DNA from: CAZJHD01 sp964545855
Lineage (GTDB): Bacteria > Planctomycetota > UBA1135 > JACQFD01
Length of the DNA stretch: 18,148 nt
Direction of reading: 5' to 3'
Assembly (NCBI GenBank): GCA_964545855.1
Contig: CAZJHD010000081.1
Location: forward strand, 1 to 18,148
Shown here: piece by piece, positions 6,489 through 18,078 of the stretch
Numbering within the stretch: the first letter of the stretch is position 1
Layout: each line of letters begins with the position of its first letter
Notes under the pieces: generated by a model
What the model was told of the DNA's origin: nothing
Databases searched by the model: none
Seen by the model: the letters and a program-made list of their open reading frames with translations, nothing else
Made by a program: the position numbers and the translations under genes

Positions 6489-7745
6489 ATGACCGCCCCC
6501 GCTCCGCGCCGACTCCTCACGCTCCTCGCGCCCGCGCTCGGCCTCGTCGCCGTGGCCCAGGGCCCGCCGGCGCCCGTGGTCGACGCCGCCGTCGAGCGCG
6601 CCCTCCTCGCGCCCGAGCGCGCGTTCTCCGGCACCGTCGAGCCCGTGCGTCGCGTGCGCGTGGGGAGCGAGGTGGAGGGGAAGGTGGAGGAGCTCCACGT
6701 GAGGCGCGGCGATCGCGTCGAGCGCGGCGCGTTGCTCTGCCGCCTGCGCGCCGTCGACGCCGAGCTCCTCCTGGCGGAAGCACGCGCCGAGAGGCAGCTC
6801 CGCCACGACGAGCTCCAGGAGCTCCGCAACGGCACGCGTCCCTCCGAGATCGAGAGCGCGCGCGCCCGTCTGCGCGCGGCGGAGGCCGAGGAGCTCTACC
6901 GCGTCTGGTCGCTGGGGCGGGCCGAGCCACTCGCTTCGGGGAACGCGGTGTCGGAGGACGTGCTCCAGCAGGCGCGTCTCGAGGAGAAGCGATCGCGCGC
7001 GGCGCGCGCCGATGCGGCGGCGGCGCTCGCCCTCCTCGAGGAAGGGCCGCGTGCCGAGAGGATCGCCCAGGCCGAAGCGCGTCTCGCGACGCAGGATCAG
7101 GTGGTCGCGCGGCTCGTCGACGCGGTGGCCCGCCACGACGTGCGCGCGCCCTTCGCCGGTTGGGTCGCCGAGGAATGGACGGAAGCGGGCGCGTGGATCG
7201 CGCGCGGCGCCGCCGTCGTCGAGATCGTCGACCTCGATCCCGTGGAGGTCGTCGTTCCCGTGACGGAGGACTGGATCGCGAACGTCGTCGTCGGCGCGAC
7301 GGCCCGCGTCGAGCTCGATGCGTTCCCCGGCGAGACCTTCGCGGGCTCCGTGCGCTCCATCGTGCCTCAGGCCGACGTCGCCTCGCGGACGTTCCCCGTG
7401 CGCGTCACCGTCGAGAACGCGCGGACCGAGGGTCAGCCGCGGCTGCGCGCCGGTCTCTTCGCCCGCGTCCGTCTCTCCGTCGGCGCCGAGCGGAGCGTGC
7501 TGCTCGTCCCGAAGGACGCGATCGTGATGGGCGGACCGGAGCCGGGTGTCTACGTGGTGGAGGCGGCGGCCCAGGGCGCGCCGCCGACGGCCCGCTGGGT
7601 GCCGGTCGTGGTGGGCGAGGCCTCGGGCCATCGCGTCGCCGTGGAGGGCGCCCTCGCCGAGGGCTCCCGCGTGGTCGTGCGCGGGAACGAGCGCCTCCGG
7701 CCGGGGCAGCCGCTGCAGGTGGCGAACGTGGCCGACGCTCGGTAG
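6489..7745 (+). CDS. RND efflux periplasmic adaptor (membrane fusion protein)
   Basis: This 418-residue protein starts at the ATG at 6489, which opens a signal sequence (RRLLTLLAPALGLVAVAQG); no lipobox Cys, so probably periplasmic and anchored by its N-terminal segment. The order of elements matches HlyD/AcrA-type adaptors. A first lipoyl half (RVRVGSEVEGKVEELHVRRGDRV, about 55-77) leads to a long Ala/Glu/Arg-rich alpha-hairpin (about 85-205). The second lipoyl half is VRAPFAGWVAEEWTEAGAW, then a beta-barrel region (DPVEVVVPVTEDWI onward) and a membrane-proximal domain (PKDAIVMGG..., GSRVVVRGNERLRPGQPL). It would link the RND permease encoded 2 bp downstream to an outer-membrane channel. No TolC-type channel gene lies in this window, so the pump probably shares one encoded elsewhere. 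The substrate cannot be predicted. Confidence 0.92.
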   Translation: MTAPAPRRLLTLLAPALGLVAVAQGPPAPVVDAAVERALLAPERAFSGTVEPVRRVRVGSEVEGKVEELHVRRGDRVERGALLCRLRAVDAELLLAEARAERQLRHDELQELRNGTRPSEIESARARLRAAEAEELYRVWSLGRAEPLASGNAVSEDVLQQARLEEKRSRAARADAAAALALLEEGPRAERIAQAEARLATQDQVVARLVDAVARHDVRAPFAGWVAEEWTEAGAWIARGAAVVEIVDLDPVEVVVPVTEDWIANVVVGATARVELDAFPGETFAGSVRSIVPQADVASRTFPVRVTVENARTEGQPRLRAGLFARVRLSVGAERSVLLVPKDAIVMGGPEPGVYVVEAAAQGAPPTARWVPVVVGEASGHRVAVEGALAEGSRVVVRGNERLRPGQPLQVANVADAR

Positions 7746-7747
7746 CG

Positions 7748-11145
<3,398 letters not shown>

Positions 11146-11167
<22 letters not shown>

Positions 11168-11783
11168 CCGATCGCCCGAAGGCGCTCCTCGTCGGCGGGG
11201 TCCAGGTCCTGGAGGCTCCCCCTGCGGACGACGAGGGATCTGCGGCGCGCCTCCAGGGCGCTCCGGAACGCGACGACGACGTCGGGGTGCTCCGCCGCCA
11301 CGTCGTGCCGCTCCGCGGGATCCGTGCGTCGATCGAAGAGGAGCGCGCGCGGTCCGCCCTCGACGAGCTCGAGCACGAGCCGCCGATCGAGCGTCGTCCA
11401 GGCGAGGCGTTCGACACCGTAGGCAGGCGAGCCTCCGAGGAGCCCTTCGCGCAGCGGCGCGTCGATCCCGTCCAGCAGGGGGCGCAGCGAGAGCCCGTCC
11501 AGTTCGCCGCGCGGCACGTGGACACCGGCGAGGTCGAGGAGCTCCTCGCCGTGATCGGCAGCGTCCAGGGCGACGGCGCCCAGGAGTTGTCGAAGACGGA
11601 GCCCCGGGCGGCGAGCGCGTCGAGGTGGGGCGACGTGGGGCGCGAGGCGCCATGGAAGCCGAGGCGGTCGGCCCGCAGCGTGTCGACGATCACGAGCACG
11701 AGGTTCGGCCGTTCGGGGGCGGATCGGCCGCAGGCCGGCGAGACGGCGCTGCACGCGAGGCCGAGGGCGGCGACGAAGCGCAT
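11146..11783 (-). pseudogene. Sulfatase (alkaline phosphatase superfamily) remnant: frameshifted and missing most of its middle
   Basis: In one minus-strand frame from ATG 11783 the protein begins as an exported sulfatase: a signal-like N-terminus with Cys18 (MRFVAALGLACSAVSPAC), then RPNLVLVIVDTLRADRLGFHG (25-45), SPHLDALAARGSVFDNSW and APSPWTLP (69-76). DTLRADRLG is the metal-binding start and WTLP(S) the nucleophile region of this sulfatase subgroup. At about 11556 homology shifts to the next frame, continuing DHGEELLDLAGVHVPRGELDGLSLRPLL and, after 136 residues, ending DEERLRAIGYFGMPK, a typical sulfatase C-terminal tail. Normal members are about 450-500 residues; here 76 + 136 remain. 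In intact relatives the DHGEE motif lies far after WTLP and well before the LLDLAG segment, so more than one deletion may have occurred. The gene is almost certainly inactive unless the assembly is wrong. It overlaps the RND permease 3' end by 22 bp. Confidence 0.75.
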
Positions 11784-12074
11784 CCGACGGGCGAACGCAC
11801 CGCGGCTCGGATTCCTCGGAGCGGAGCCGGACCGGAGCCGGACCGGGGCGGGCGCATTCGTGCTCCGGAGTCTTCGTCGTTCGTCATCGGCGGTCGTCGC
11901 TCGGTTGCGTCGTCGGTTCCGAGCGGCGCGGGGCGAACGCCTTCGAACTCCGGGGGTCGCGGATGGACTCCCGACCCGATTCGACATGCATCGGGGGCGC
12001 CCGCCGCGAACGGCGGACGCCCCCGTGGCGAGACCCGCAGCCCGTCTCGGGCCGGAGGGCTCCACGTCCCGCGA
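11784..12074. other. Intergenic region between sulfatase remnant and protease gene
   Basis: This 291-bp stretch has no credible gene. It holds a strong hairpin at 11993-12024 (listed separately) and two exact tandem copies of GGAGCCGGACC at 11823-11833 and 11834-11844, just upstream of the sulfatase remnant. No recognisable promoter for the remnant was found. Confidence 0.6.
11993..12024 (-). terminator. Strong hairpin downstream of the S8 protease gene
   Basis: A 14-bp stem (11993-12006 with 12011-12024) closes a CGAA loop, with one mismatch (12000/12017). It lies 50 bp after the protease stop codon in the direction of transcription and is very GC-rich. No T-run follows on the minus strand (the next bases read GATGCATG), so it is either a non-canonical terminator or an mRNA 3'-end stabiliser. 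Confidence 0.55.
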
Positions 12075-14546
12075 TCAGGGAGTGACCGTCGTCACCTGGA
12101 TCGACCAGGAGTTGATGGTCCCCACGTCGGCGGCGGCGAGGTCTTGCACGCGGAGCTGCCACGTGCCGTTGCCTCCCTTCCCGTTCAGCACCGAGAGCGA
12201 CTGAGCGGGCGCCGTCAGCGTGTCGAAGGTGGTCACGATGTTGTCTGCGGAGCCCCCCGTGCGGTTGTGGAGGATCACGCTCGTGCCGTCGGGGTGGATC
12301 AGCGTCACCACGAGGTCGCCCTTGTAGGTGTGCGTGATGTTCACGCTCACGTTCACGTCCGTCGCCGTGCCCGACATGCCGCTCGCCGAGAGAACCGACG
12401 TGACGCCCGTCGCGTTGTTGTCGGGGATCGAGAGGGGCACGTTCGTCGAGGACACGACGTAGGTCTGCGTCGTGGGACCGCTGGCCGGCGTGTAGGTCGA
12501 CGTGATCGACCAGGAGTTGAGCGTCCCGACGTCCTGCGCCGCCGTGTCCGTCACCTTGAGCTTCCACGCCCCGGCGTTCGGCTTGCCGTTGAAGGTGGTG
12601 ACCGTGAACGTCCCGATCACGTTGTCGGCGGAGCCGCCCGTCTTGTTGTGGAGCACGGCCGTCGATCCGTCGGGATGGATCAGGCTCACCGTGAGATCGC
12701 CCTTGTAGGTGTGCGTGATGTTGACGGTGCACGTGAGCGCCGTGATCGTGCCGGCGTCGCCGACGGAGAGGTTCGACGTGATGCCCGTCGCGTTGTTGTC
12801 GGGGATCGCGAGCGGCACGTTCGTCGACGCGTAGCTCTTCGTCACCGTCGATCCGCCGCCGCCGGAGCCGCCCTGGGCGGCGACCACGGCCGAGCGCGCG
12901 TTCACCTTCCCGTAGCCGTACTTCGTGGAGTAGCCCCCCGAGTAGGCGCCGCCGGCCGTGTCGATCTTGTCGGCGGTGTTGATCAGGTGCGTGCGGACGT
13001 CGGTGTAGGTGAGGTTCGCGTTCACCGAGAGCATGAGGCCGACCACGCCCGCCACCAGCGGCGTCGCCGAGGACGTGCCGCCGAAGTTGTTCGTGTAGTT
13101 GCTCGTGCTGTAGCCGTTCGTGCCCGTGCGATCCGTCGTCCAGATGCCGCTCGTCACGCCGCCGTTCGACGGGGCGCAGACCTCGAGGGTCGTCCCGTAG
13201 TTGCTGTAGTAGGCCTTGAGGTCCTGGTCCGTGGAGGCGGCGACGGCGATCACGCGCGAGTAGGCCGCGTAGCCATTCGCGTCGACGTTCTTGTTGTCGT
13301 TGCCGGCCGCGAAGAGAACGACGCAGCCCTTCCCGCCGCGGCCGCTCGTCGTGGCGGCATCGATCGCCGACTTGGTCGACGACGGCAGCGTCGCGACGGA
13401 GCCGACGGGGCCCCAGGAGTTGTTGATGATCGAGGCGCCGTTCTGCCAGGCGAAGTTGAAGGCCTCGGCCTCGTCGGAGACCGTCATGCCCGACACGATG
13501 AGGCGGATCGGCATCACGGGGCAGTTGGGGCAGCTCCCGGAGACGCCCTTCCCGTTGTTCCCCTTGGCGGCGGCGACGCCCGACACGGCCGTGCCGTGGT
13601 TCTCGCCGCTCCCGGGGCTCGGGTTGTTGTCGTTCCCGACGGCATCCCAGCCCGGAACGTAGGTGAGGTCTTCGTGGGCCGTGTCGGTGCCCGTGTCGAT
13701 CACGGCGATCACGACCGACGACGAGCCGAGCGTGATGTCCCAGGCCTCGGGGGCGTCGATGTCGGCGTCGACCTTCGCGCCGCCCTGGCCCGTCGAGTGG
13801 AGATGCCACTGGCTCCCGAAGTTGGTGTCGTTCGGCGTGTAGGTGGGCACGCGGTCGATCACGAAGTCGGGGTGCGACCAGTCGACGATCGGGCGGAGCA
13901 TCTCGAGGAGGAGCTGGCTCGTCTCCACGGCGTTCCACGCGGCCCCGCGCGGGACCTCCACGACCCAGATGTTCGGCGCCGACGTCAGCGGCTTCACCGG
14001 AACGAGGCCGAGGCCGTCGAGGGCGCTCGCCACCTCGCGCGGACGCAGTGCGTCGGCGAACTTCACGACGAGGCGGTTCGTGCCGCCGAACCGCTCGGTC
14101 TCGTGGAAGTAGACCGGCTCGGCGTAGACGAAGGACGCGTGCTCGCGCATCGCGCGCGCGATGCCTCGCACGGTCTCTTCCGTGAGGCCCGGGAGCAGCG
14201 GCACGTAGGCCGAGCTTCGCTCCGTGAACACGAGCTGCGCGACCGCCGCGCCATCGACGCCGCCGTACTGGAGCAGGAGATTGCGCCCCGCTTCCTGCGA
14301 GAGCCCCGCATCGATCCGCACGGAGAGGAGGTCGTGGGACAGGCGCAGCGGCACTTCGATCTCGCCCGTGTCGCCGGTGAAGAACCGGAGGTCGTCGGGG
14401 CTCGACTTGGCTCCGCCGGGGGGAGCGCCGGGGTCGCCTGGCGGGTTCGCCGCCGGCGCGGCCGAGAGAGGAGCGTCCTGCGCGAGGGCGAGCGCGACGA
14501 GGACGAGGGGGAGGGCCAGACCGAGGAGGGTGGACGATCGGACCAT
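12075..14546 (-). CDS. Secreted S8 family serine protease (subtilase, kexin-like) with two C-terminal P domains
   Basis: This 823-residue protein starts at the ATG at 14546, supported by AGGAG (complement of 14553-14557) about 6 bases upstream. Residues 1-22 form a signal peptide (LLGLALPLVLVALALAQ), then an Ala/Pro-rich linker and an N-terminal propeptide-like region to about 235. The catalytic domain (about 245-555) has Asp284 in VIAVIDTGTDTAHEDL, His317 in NHGTAVSGVAAAKGN, the oxyanion Asn416 in LFAAGND, and Ser492 in GGTSSATPLVAG. A Gly/Ser linker (559-567) leads to two proprotein-convertase P domains, about 570-687 and 695-823. Each has IPDNNATG, ITHTYKGDL, LIHPDG, LHN-TGGSADN and NSWSI, and the copies are 126 residues apart. 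P domains stabilise the protease or bind substrate in this family. Cys residues near SGSCPNCPV may form a disulfide. The product acts outside the cytoplasm; a nutritional or envelope-processing role is inferred. Confidence 0.95.
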   Translation of the reverse strand: MVRSSTLLGLALPLVLVALALAQDAPLSAAPAANPPGDPGAPPGGAKSSPDDLRFFTGDTGEIEVPLRLSHDLLSVRIDAGLSQEAGRNLLLQYGGVDGAAVAQLVFTERSSAYVPLLPGLTEETVRGIARAMREHASFVYAEPVYFHETERFGGTNRLVVKFADALRPREVASALDGLGLVPVKPLTSAPNIWVVEVPRGAAWNAVETSQLLLEMLRPIVDWSHPDFVIDRVPTYTPNDTNFGSQWHLHSTGQGGAKVDADIDAPEAWDITLGSSSVVIAVIDTGTDTAHEDLTYVPGWDAVGNDNNPSPGSGENHGTAVSGVAAAKGNNGKGVSGSCPNCPVMPIRLIVSGMTVSDEAEAFNFAWQNGASIINNSWGPVGSVATLPSSTKSAIDAATTSGRGGKGCVVLFAAGNDNKNVDANGYAAYSRVIAVAASTDQDLKAYYSNYGTTLEVCAPSNGGVTSGIWTTDRTGTNGYSTSNYTNNFGGTSSATPLVAGVVGLMLSVNANLTYTDVRTHLINTADKIDTAGGAYSGGYSTKYGYGKVNARSAVVAAQGGSGGGGSTVTKSYASTNVPLAIPDNNATGITSNLSVGDAGTITALTCTVNITHTYKGDLTVSLIHPDGSTAVLHNKTGGSADNVIGTFTVTTFNGKPNAGAWKLKVTDTAAQDVGTLNSWSITSTYTPASGPTTQTYVVSSTNVPLSIPDNNATGVTSVLSASGMSGTATDVNVSVNITHTYKGDLVVTLIHPDGTSVILHNRTGGSADNIVTTFDTLTAPAQSLSVLNGKGGNGTWQLRVQDLAAADVGTINSWSIQVTTVTP
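12405..12808. repeat. Direct repeat from duplicated P domains in the protease gene
   Basis: The 26-bp segments 12405-12430 and 12783-12808 are identical and 378 bp (126 codons) apart, and other shorter identical blocks exist (for example CTTGTAGGTGTGCGTGATGTT near 12320 and 12702). They mark a domain duplication still detectable at nucleotide level. Confidence 0.85.
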
Positions 14547-14694
14547 GCGCGACTCCTGACGGGGTCACGGGACGGGGGTGCGCGATCGCCGAAGAGCGAT
14601 CGCGCCGGTCTCCCGGAGATCCGAGGAGCAGCGCTCGGAAGCGCCGGTCGAACCGAGGCGCGGCATCGTGACGTCCGCCGCGCGCCGTTCGAGG

Positions 14695-14799
14695 GGAGAC
14701 TGGCCCCGAATTGGTGCACGCCCCAGGGACCGCGGGGCGACGGACCCGTCGCCTTCCGAGGGCGCGGGAGGGCCCGTGAATGATTCGGGGCCAGTCTCC
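14695..14799. repeat. REP-like element: two 17-bp inverted arms around a 71-bp spacer
   Basis: GGAGACTGGCCCCGAAT (14695-14711) is the exact reverse complement of ATTCGGGGCCAGTCTCC (14783-14799). Each arm can itself fold (CGGGG-CCAGT-CTCCG, with one G-T pair). The spacer contains another perfect 7-bp hairpin, GGCGACG-GACC-CGTCGCC (14736-14753). The right arm ends 2 bp after the stop codon of the MCE gene; the whole element lies in the 255-bp gap upstream of the protease gene. The GGGG-CAG core resembles repeats mobilised by REP-associated tyrosine transposases (RAYT), and a related core occurs at the right end of this window. It may also serve as terminator for the MCE gene. Confidence 0.6.
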
Positions 14800-14801
14800 G
14801 A

Positions 14802-16199
14802 TCAACGGAGGGGCACGAGCACTCCGAGGCCGTCCTCGACCAGCAGCAGTCCCACCAGCGCGCCGTCGCTGCGCGCCAGCACGGCCGCGCCGTGGAGGTC
14901 GTCGACGAGCGGCATCGAGTGGTCGATGCGCCAACGCCCGTCGTCCCGCCGGAGGCGTCCGGCGCCGAGGGGCAGCGGCGCGCCGGCCGGATCCCCGAGG
15001 ATCACGCAGTCCTCCGGCTGCTCCATCGCGCGGATGCGCGACGCGGGCCACGCATCGGCGCCGGGGGGCTGCACGGGAGCGAGGACGAGTCCGCGCGCCT
15101 CCTGCGACTCGCCCGCCGCGAGCACGCGCCGCTCGCCCTCCACCTCGATCTCGAGCGTTCCCTCCTCGGGGCTCCGCAGGAGGTCGGGCGGCCCGAGAAG
15201 ACCACCCTCCACGAGGAGCGCCCACCCGCGCCGGTGCCGGTCGCGTCCGAAGATCCCCTTGCCGGTGCGCAGCGTGCTCACGCGCACGAGGGCCGGGCGC
15301 GTCGTCCCCGGCGGCAGCAGCTCCGCCCCCATGGGGAGCGCTGGCGCCCAGGAGAGCCACTCCTCCTCGGAGCGCGGGTGGAGGAGGAATCGGTGGCCGT
15401 TCTTCACCGGGCGGCCCGGGGCGTCCGGCGTCGCGAAGGCGATGCCGCCCTCGACGAGGGAGCGGAGCGACTCCACCTCGAGCTTGAGGCCCTTGAATCC
15501 CACTTGCAGATCGGCGCCGCTCGCGTTCCAGAAGCGGCTGTTCTCGCGCACGAGGGAGACGTAGGGCGGCTCGATCCAGGCGCGGACGTCGACCGTCGCC
15601 GCGTCGCTCGAGAGACCGGCCGAGAGCACCGTCCCGACCGCCACCTGGCGCCAGAGGATCGGGATCCCCTCGCGGATCCCGCCCCGGCGCTGCGCCGTCA
15701 GCAGGATCTCGAGCCCGTCGGGCTCCATCGACTCCAGCACCGGCGGGCGCTCGAGCGCGTCGAATCGCTGCTGCGGCGGACCGTCGCCGGGCGCGACGGC
15801 GAGATAGCGCGGGCCTGCGATCGTCTCGAGACCGCCCACGTGGGTGAGGTCGACCTGCGGGCGCACGACCCAGAAGCGGCTGCCGGCTCGCGCCACGTCG
15901 CGCGCCGTCGGATCGAGGCGCACGGAGACCTCCACGCCGTCGAGGCGCTCGGCGAGGCGCACCTCCTCCACCTGCCCGACGACGATGCCACGGCAACGGA
16001 GCACGTCCGTCGGCTTGATGCCGTAGCCGTCGGTCATGCGGATCGTGACGACGGGCCCGCTCTTCACCACGAACGTCGCGAAGAGCGCGACCACGAGCGC
16101 CAGCGAGGCGATCGGGATCGCCCAGATCCAGCGCGCGGGCCGTGCCGGCACGAGCACGGCCGTGGGGATCGGGGCGGCGGGAGGTGTCGGGTCGGTCAT
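14802..16199 (-). CDS. PqiB/MlaD-type MCE domain protein with an atypical C-terminal domain
   Basis: This 465-residue protein starts at the ATG at 16199, overlapping the PqiA stop as ATGA. One N-terminal membrane helix (about 24-45, WIWAIPIASLALVVALFATFVV) anchors it in the inner membrane. Two MCE modules follow. The first is about 48-140 (TIRMTDGYGIKPTDVLRCRGIVVGQVEEV ... LETIAGPRYLAVAPG). The second is about 160-262 (LEILLTAQRRGGIREGIPILWRQVAVGTVL ... VGFKGLKLEVESLRSLVEGGIAFATP). MCE proteins form hexameric tunnels moving lipids between membranes. PqiB normally has three MCE modules in about 546 residues. Here residues about 290-465 do not look like MCE: GRDRHRRGWALLVEGGLLGPPDLL and HGAAVLARSDGALVGLLL recall the first and last strands of trypsin-fold domains without catalytic residues (inference). 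No PqiC-like lipoprotein gene follows. Confidence 0.85.
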   Translation of the reverse strand: MTDPTPPAAPIPTAVLVPARPARWIWAIPIASLALVVALFATFVVKSGPVVTIRMTDGYGIKPTDVLRCRGIVVGQVEEVRLAERLDGVEVSVRLDPTARDVARAGSRFWVVRPQVDLTHVGGLETIAGPRYLAVAPGDGPPQQRFDALERPPVLESMEPDGLEILLTAQRRGGIREGIPILWRQVAVGTVLSAGLSSDAATVDVRAWIEPPYVSLVRENSRFWNASGADLQVGFKGLKLEVESLRSLVEGGIAFATPDAPGRPVKNGHRFLLHPRSEEEWLSWAPALPMGAELLPPGTTRPALVRVSTLRTGKGIFGRDRHRRGWALLVEGGLLGPPDLLRSPEEGTLEIEVEGERRVLAAGESQEARGLVLAPVQPPGADAWPASRIRAMEQPEDCVILGDPAGAPLPLGAGRLRRDDGRWRIDHSMPLVDDLHGAAVLARSDGALVGLLLVEDGLGVLVPLR

Positions 16200-16831
16200 C
16201 GAGGCGGCGTCTCCCAGAGCGAGTGGGGGTCGAAGAACGCGCTCGCCACGAGGCTCGCGACGACGCAGCTCCCGAAGGCGACGACGCCGGGCCCCGGCTC
16301 CACGGCCACGAGATCGCCGAGCTTGAGGGCGGCCACGAGCACCGCCACGGCGAGGACGTCGATCATTCCCCAGCGCCCGGCGAGGTCGATCCACCGATGG
16401 AGGCGCGCACGCGCGCGACGCTCGAGCACGTCGGGCCGCAGCGTGAGGACGAGGAGACCCACGAGCTTCACGATCGGCACCACCACCGAGCAGAGGAGGA
16501 CGATCGCCCCGATCACCCACTGCCCGTGTTGCAGGAGGCTCACGGTCGCCGAGCCGATGCTCGCCTCGTTCACGTGGCCGAATCGCTCCAGGCGCAGCAC
16601 CGGAAGCCCGATGCCGAGCGGATAGACGAGGAGGCCGGCGGCGGCGAAGGCTGCCGAGAGATGGTTGCGCTGAGAAGCCGGGTGGTGGAGCAGCACGCCG
16701 CCGCAGCGCGCGCAGCGGACCACGTGCGGCGTGCGCAGGGCGGCGGTCTCCGGGAGGGTCTGGACGAGGCCGCAATGCGTGCAGCCCCGCAGGGCGGAGG
16801 GCATCCCGTCGGACGTGGCGGCCTCGGGCAT
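16196..16831 (-). CDS. Single-domain PqiA-like membrane protein
   Basis: This 211-residue protein starts at the ATG at 16831. The N-terminus has a CxxC...CxxC zinc-ribbon (Cys17, Cys20, Cys40, Cys43; CTHC and CARC), followed by about four membrane helices (near 57-75, 105-127, 149-170, 178-198). Hallmarks of the paraquat-inducible A family include FAAAGLLVYPLGIGLPVL, SIGSATVSLLQHGQW and RWGMIDVLAVAVLVAALKLGDLVAVEPGPG. Enterobacterial PqiA/LetA has two such halves in about 420 residues; this protein has one. Its stop overlaps the start of the MCE gene (ATGA), so the pair is translationally coupled. By analogy with LetA/LetB and PqiA/PqiB, it would power or gate lipid entry into the MCE tunnel. 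The start has no clear Shine-Dalgarno. Confidence 0.9.
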   Translation of the reverse strand: MPEAATSDGMPSALRGCTHCGLVQTLPETAALRTPHVVRCARCGGVLLHHPASQRNHLSAAFAAAGLLVYPLGIGLPVLRLERFGHVNEASIGSATVSLLQHGQWVIGAIVLLCSVVVPIVKLVGLLVLTLRPDVLERRARARLHRWIDLAGRWGMIDVLAVAVLVAALKLGDLVAVEPGPGVVAFGSCVVASLVASAFFDPHSLWETPPR

Positions 16832-17120
16832 GGCCCGAGTGTAGGAGCCCGCGCCACGGGATCTCCACGTCGCGCCGAACGCGCCGCATCCGCGCCTGCG
16901 GCGTCGGGCCTCCTCGCCGTGTTTCCGCGAATTGGCGTCTCTCGAAGTTGCCTGCGTCGTCCCTCCTTGCCGGCGCGGCGCAGCCCGCCCGGCGCTCGGT
17001 CCGCTCCCGTGGCGCCGGCTCCGGACCCCGCGGCTCCGTCGGCATCCGAGTCGCGCGGCCCCGCGAGCCGATGCAGACGGAGGCTCGCGCGAGGCGGGCT
17101 CGTCCGTTCCACTCTCCGCG
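16832..17120. other. Divergent intergenic region between pqiA-like and CDF genes
   Basis: This 289-bp, GC-rich region should contain the promoters of both divergent genes. I see only a weak TACACT (complement of 16838-16843) close to the PqiA start and no matching -35. The plus-strand open frame to 16932 adds a low-complexity Arg/Pro extension that I do not believe is translated. No operator or riboswitch was recognised. Confidence 0.5.
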
Positions 17121-18062
17121 ATGTCCCGAGCCGACCCCGCTCCTCCGCCCGCCGCCGCGAACGCGCACGGGACCGCGCACGCGCACGGTGCGGGGTTCTC
17201 TCGGCGCGACGGCTCGCGGCGCCTCGCCGTGGCGCTCGGTCTCGTCCTCGGCTTCATGCTCGTCGAGCTCGTGGCCGGCTGGATCACGGGATCGCTCGCC
17301 CTCCTCGCCGACGCCGGCCACATGCTCGCCGACGCGGGCGCGCTCTCGCTCTCGCTCTTCGCGAGCTGGATCGCGCGGAAGCCCCCCGATCCGAAGCGCA
17401 CCTTCGGCTACTACCGCACGGAGATCCTCGCGGCGCTGGCGAACGGCTCGGCGCTCGTCGCCATGGCCACCTGGGTCGTGGTCGCCGCCATCGGGCGGCT
17501 CTCCGATCCGCCGTCCGTCGATGGCGCCACGGTCTCCGTCGTCGCGGCGGGGGGCCTCCTCGTGAACCTCGCCTGCCTCGCGATCCTGCGCGGCGGTCAC
17601 GGACACTCCCTGAACGAGCGCGGCGCGTGGCTCCACGTCTGGAGCGACCTGCTGGGGAGCCTCCAGGCCCTGGCCGCCGGCGCCCTGATCTGGGTCTGCG
17701 ACTGGCGCTGGGCCGACCCCGTGGCGTCGCTCCTGATCGGTCTCCTCGTCGCGCGCTCCGCGTGGCGCCTCGTGAAGGAGGCCGTGGCCGTCCTGATGGA
17801 GGGCACGCCGGCGCACATCGACGTCGACCGCGTGCGCGACGCCCTCGTGGAGCTCGACGGCGTCCTCGCGGTGCACGATCTGCACGTCTGGTCCATCACG
17901 AGCGGACTCGAGTCGGTCTCGGCGCACGTCGTCTTCCGCGACCGCGCCCACGACGAGCTCCTCTCGGAGATCCGCGACCGGCTGCACGAGCGCTTCGGCA
18001 TCGACCACATCACGATCCAGCTCGAGACCGAGGAGTTCGAGGAGCGCGCGGCGCCGGTGTAG
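17121..18062 (+). CDS. Cation diffusion facilitator (CDF) family metal exporter, ZitB/CzcD-like
   Basis: This is a 313-residue inner-membrane protein from the ATG at 17121. The N-terminal tail carries scattered His (HGTAHAHG, 16-23), as in many Zn exporters. Six helices follow. TM2 contains LLADAGHMLADAGALSLSLFA, with the metal-site pair His67 and Asp71, and TM5 contains HVWSDLLGS, with His172 and Asp176; together these form the tetrahedral transport site (HxxxD/HxxxD is the zinc-type pattern). FGYYRTEILAALANG between TM2 and TM3 is typical of the CzcD/ZitB subgroup. The cytoplasmic C-terminal domain (about 228-303) has DLHVWSITSGLESVSAHV and HITIQLE. It should export Zn2+ (perhaps Cd2+ or Co2+) in exchange for protons. 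The start has no clear Shine-Dalgarno; upstream in-frame codons reach 16932 but look non-coding. The terminal hairpin at 18099-18148 lies 36 bp after its stop. Confidence 0.94.
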   Translation: MSRADPAPPPAAANAHGTAHAHGAGFSRRDGSRRLAVALGLVLGFMLVELVAGWITGSLALLADAGHMLADAGALSLSLFASWIARKPPDPKRTFGYYRTEILAALANGSALVAMATWVVVAAIGRLSDPPSVDGATVSVVAAGGLLVNLACLAILRGGHGHSLNERGAWLHVWSDLLGSLQALAAGALIWVCDWRWADPVASLLIGLLVARSAWRLVKEAVAVLMEGTPAHIDVDRVRDALVELDGVLAVHDLHVWSITSGLESVSAHVVFRDRAHDELLSEIRDRLHERFGIDHITIQLETEEFEERAAPV

Positions 18063-18078
18063 ATCGCGGTGTCCCGGG

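Noticed and set aside
4922..6835. A 637-codon frame with DoxX at its end, possibly a DoxX fusion
   Set aside because: The upstream part overlaps the Cys-rich gene in another frame and runs antisense to the VOC and adaptor genes. The DoxX fold begins at the ATG at 5392.
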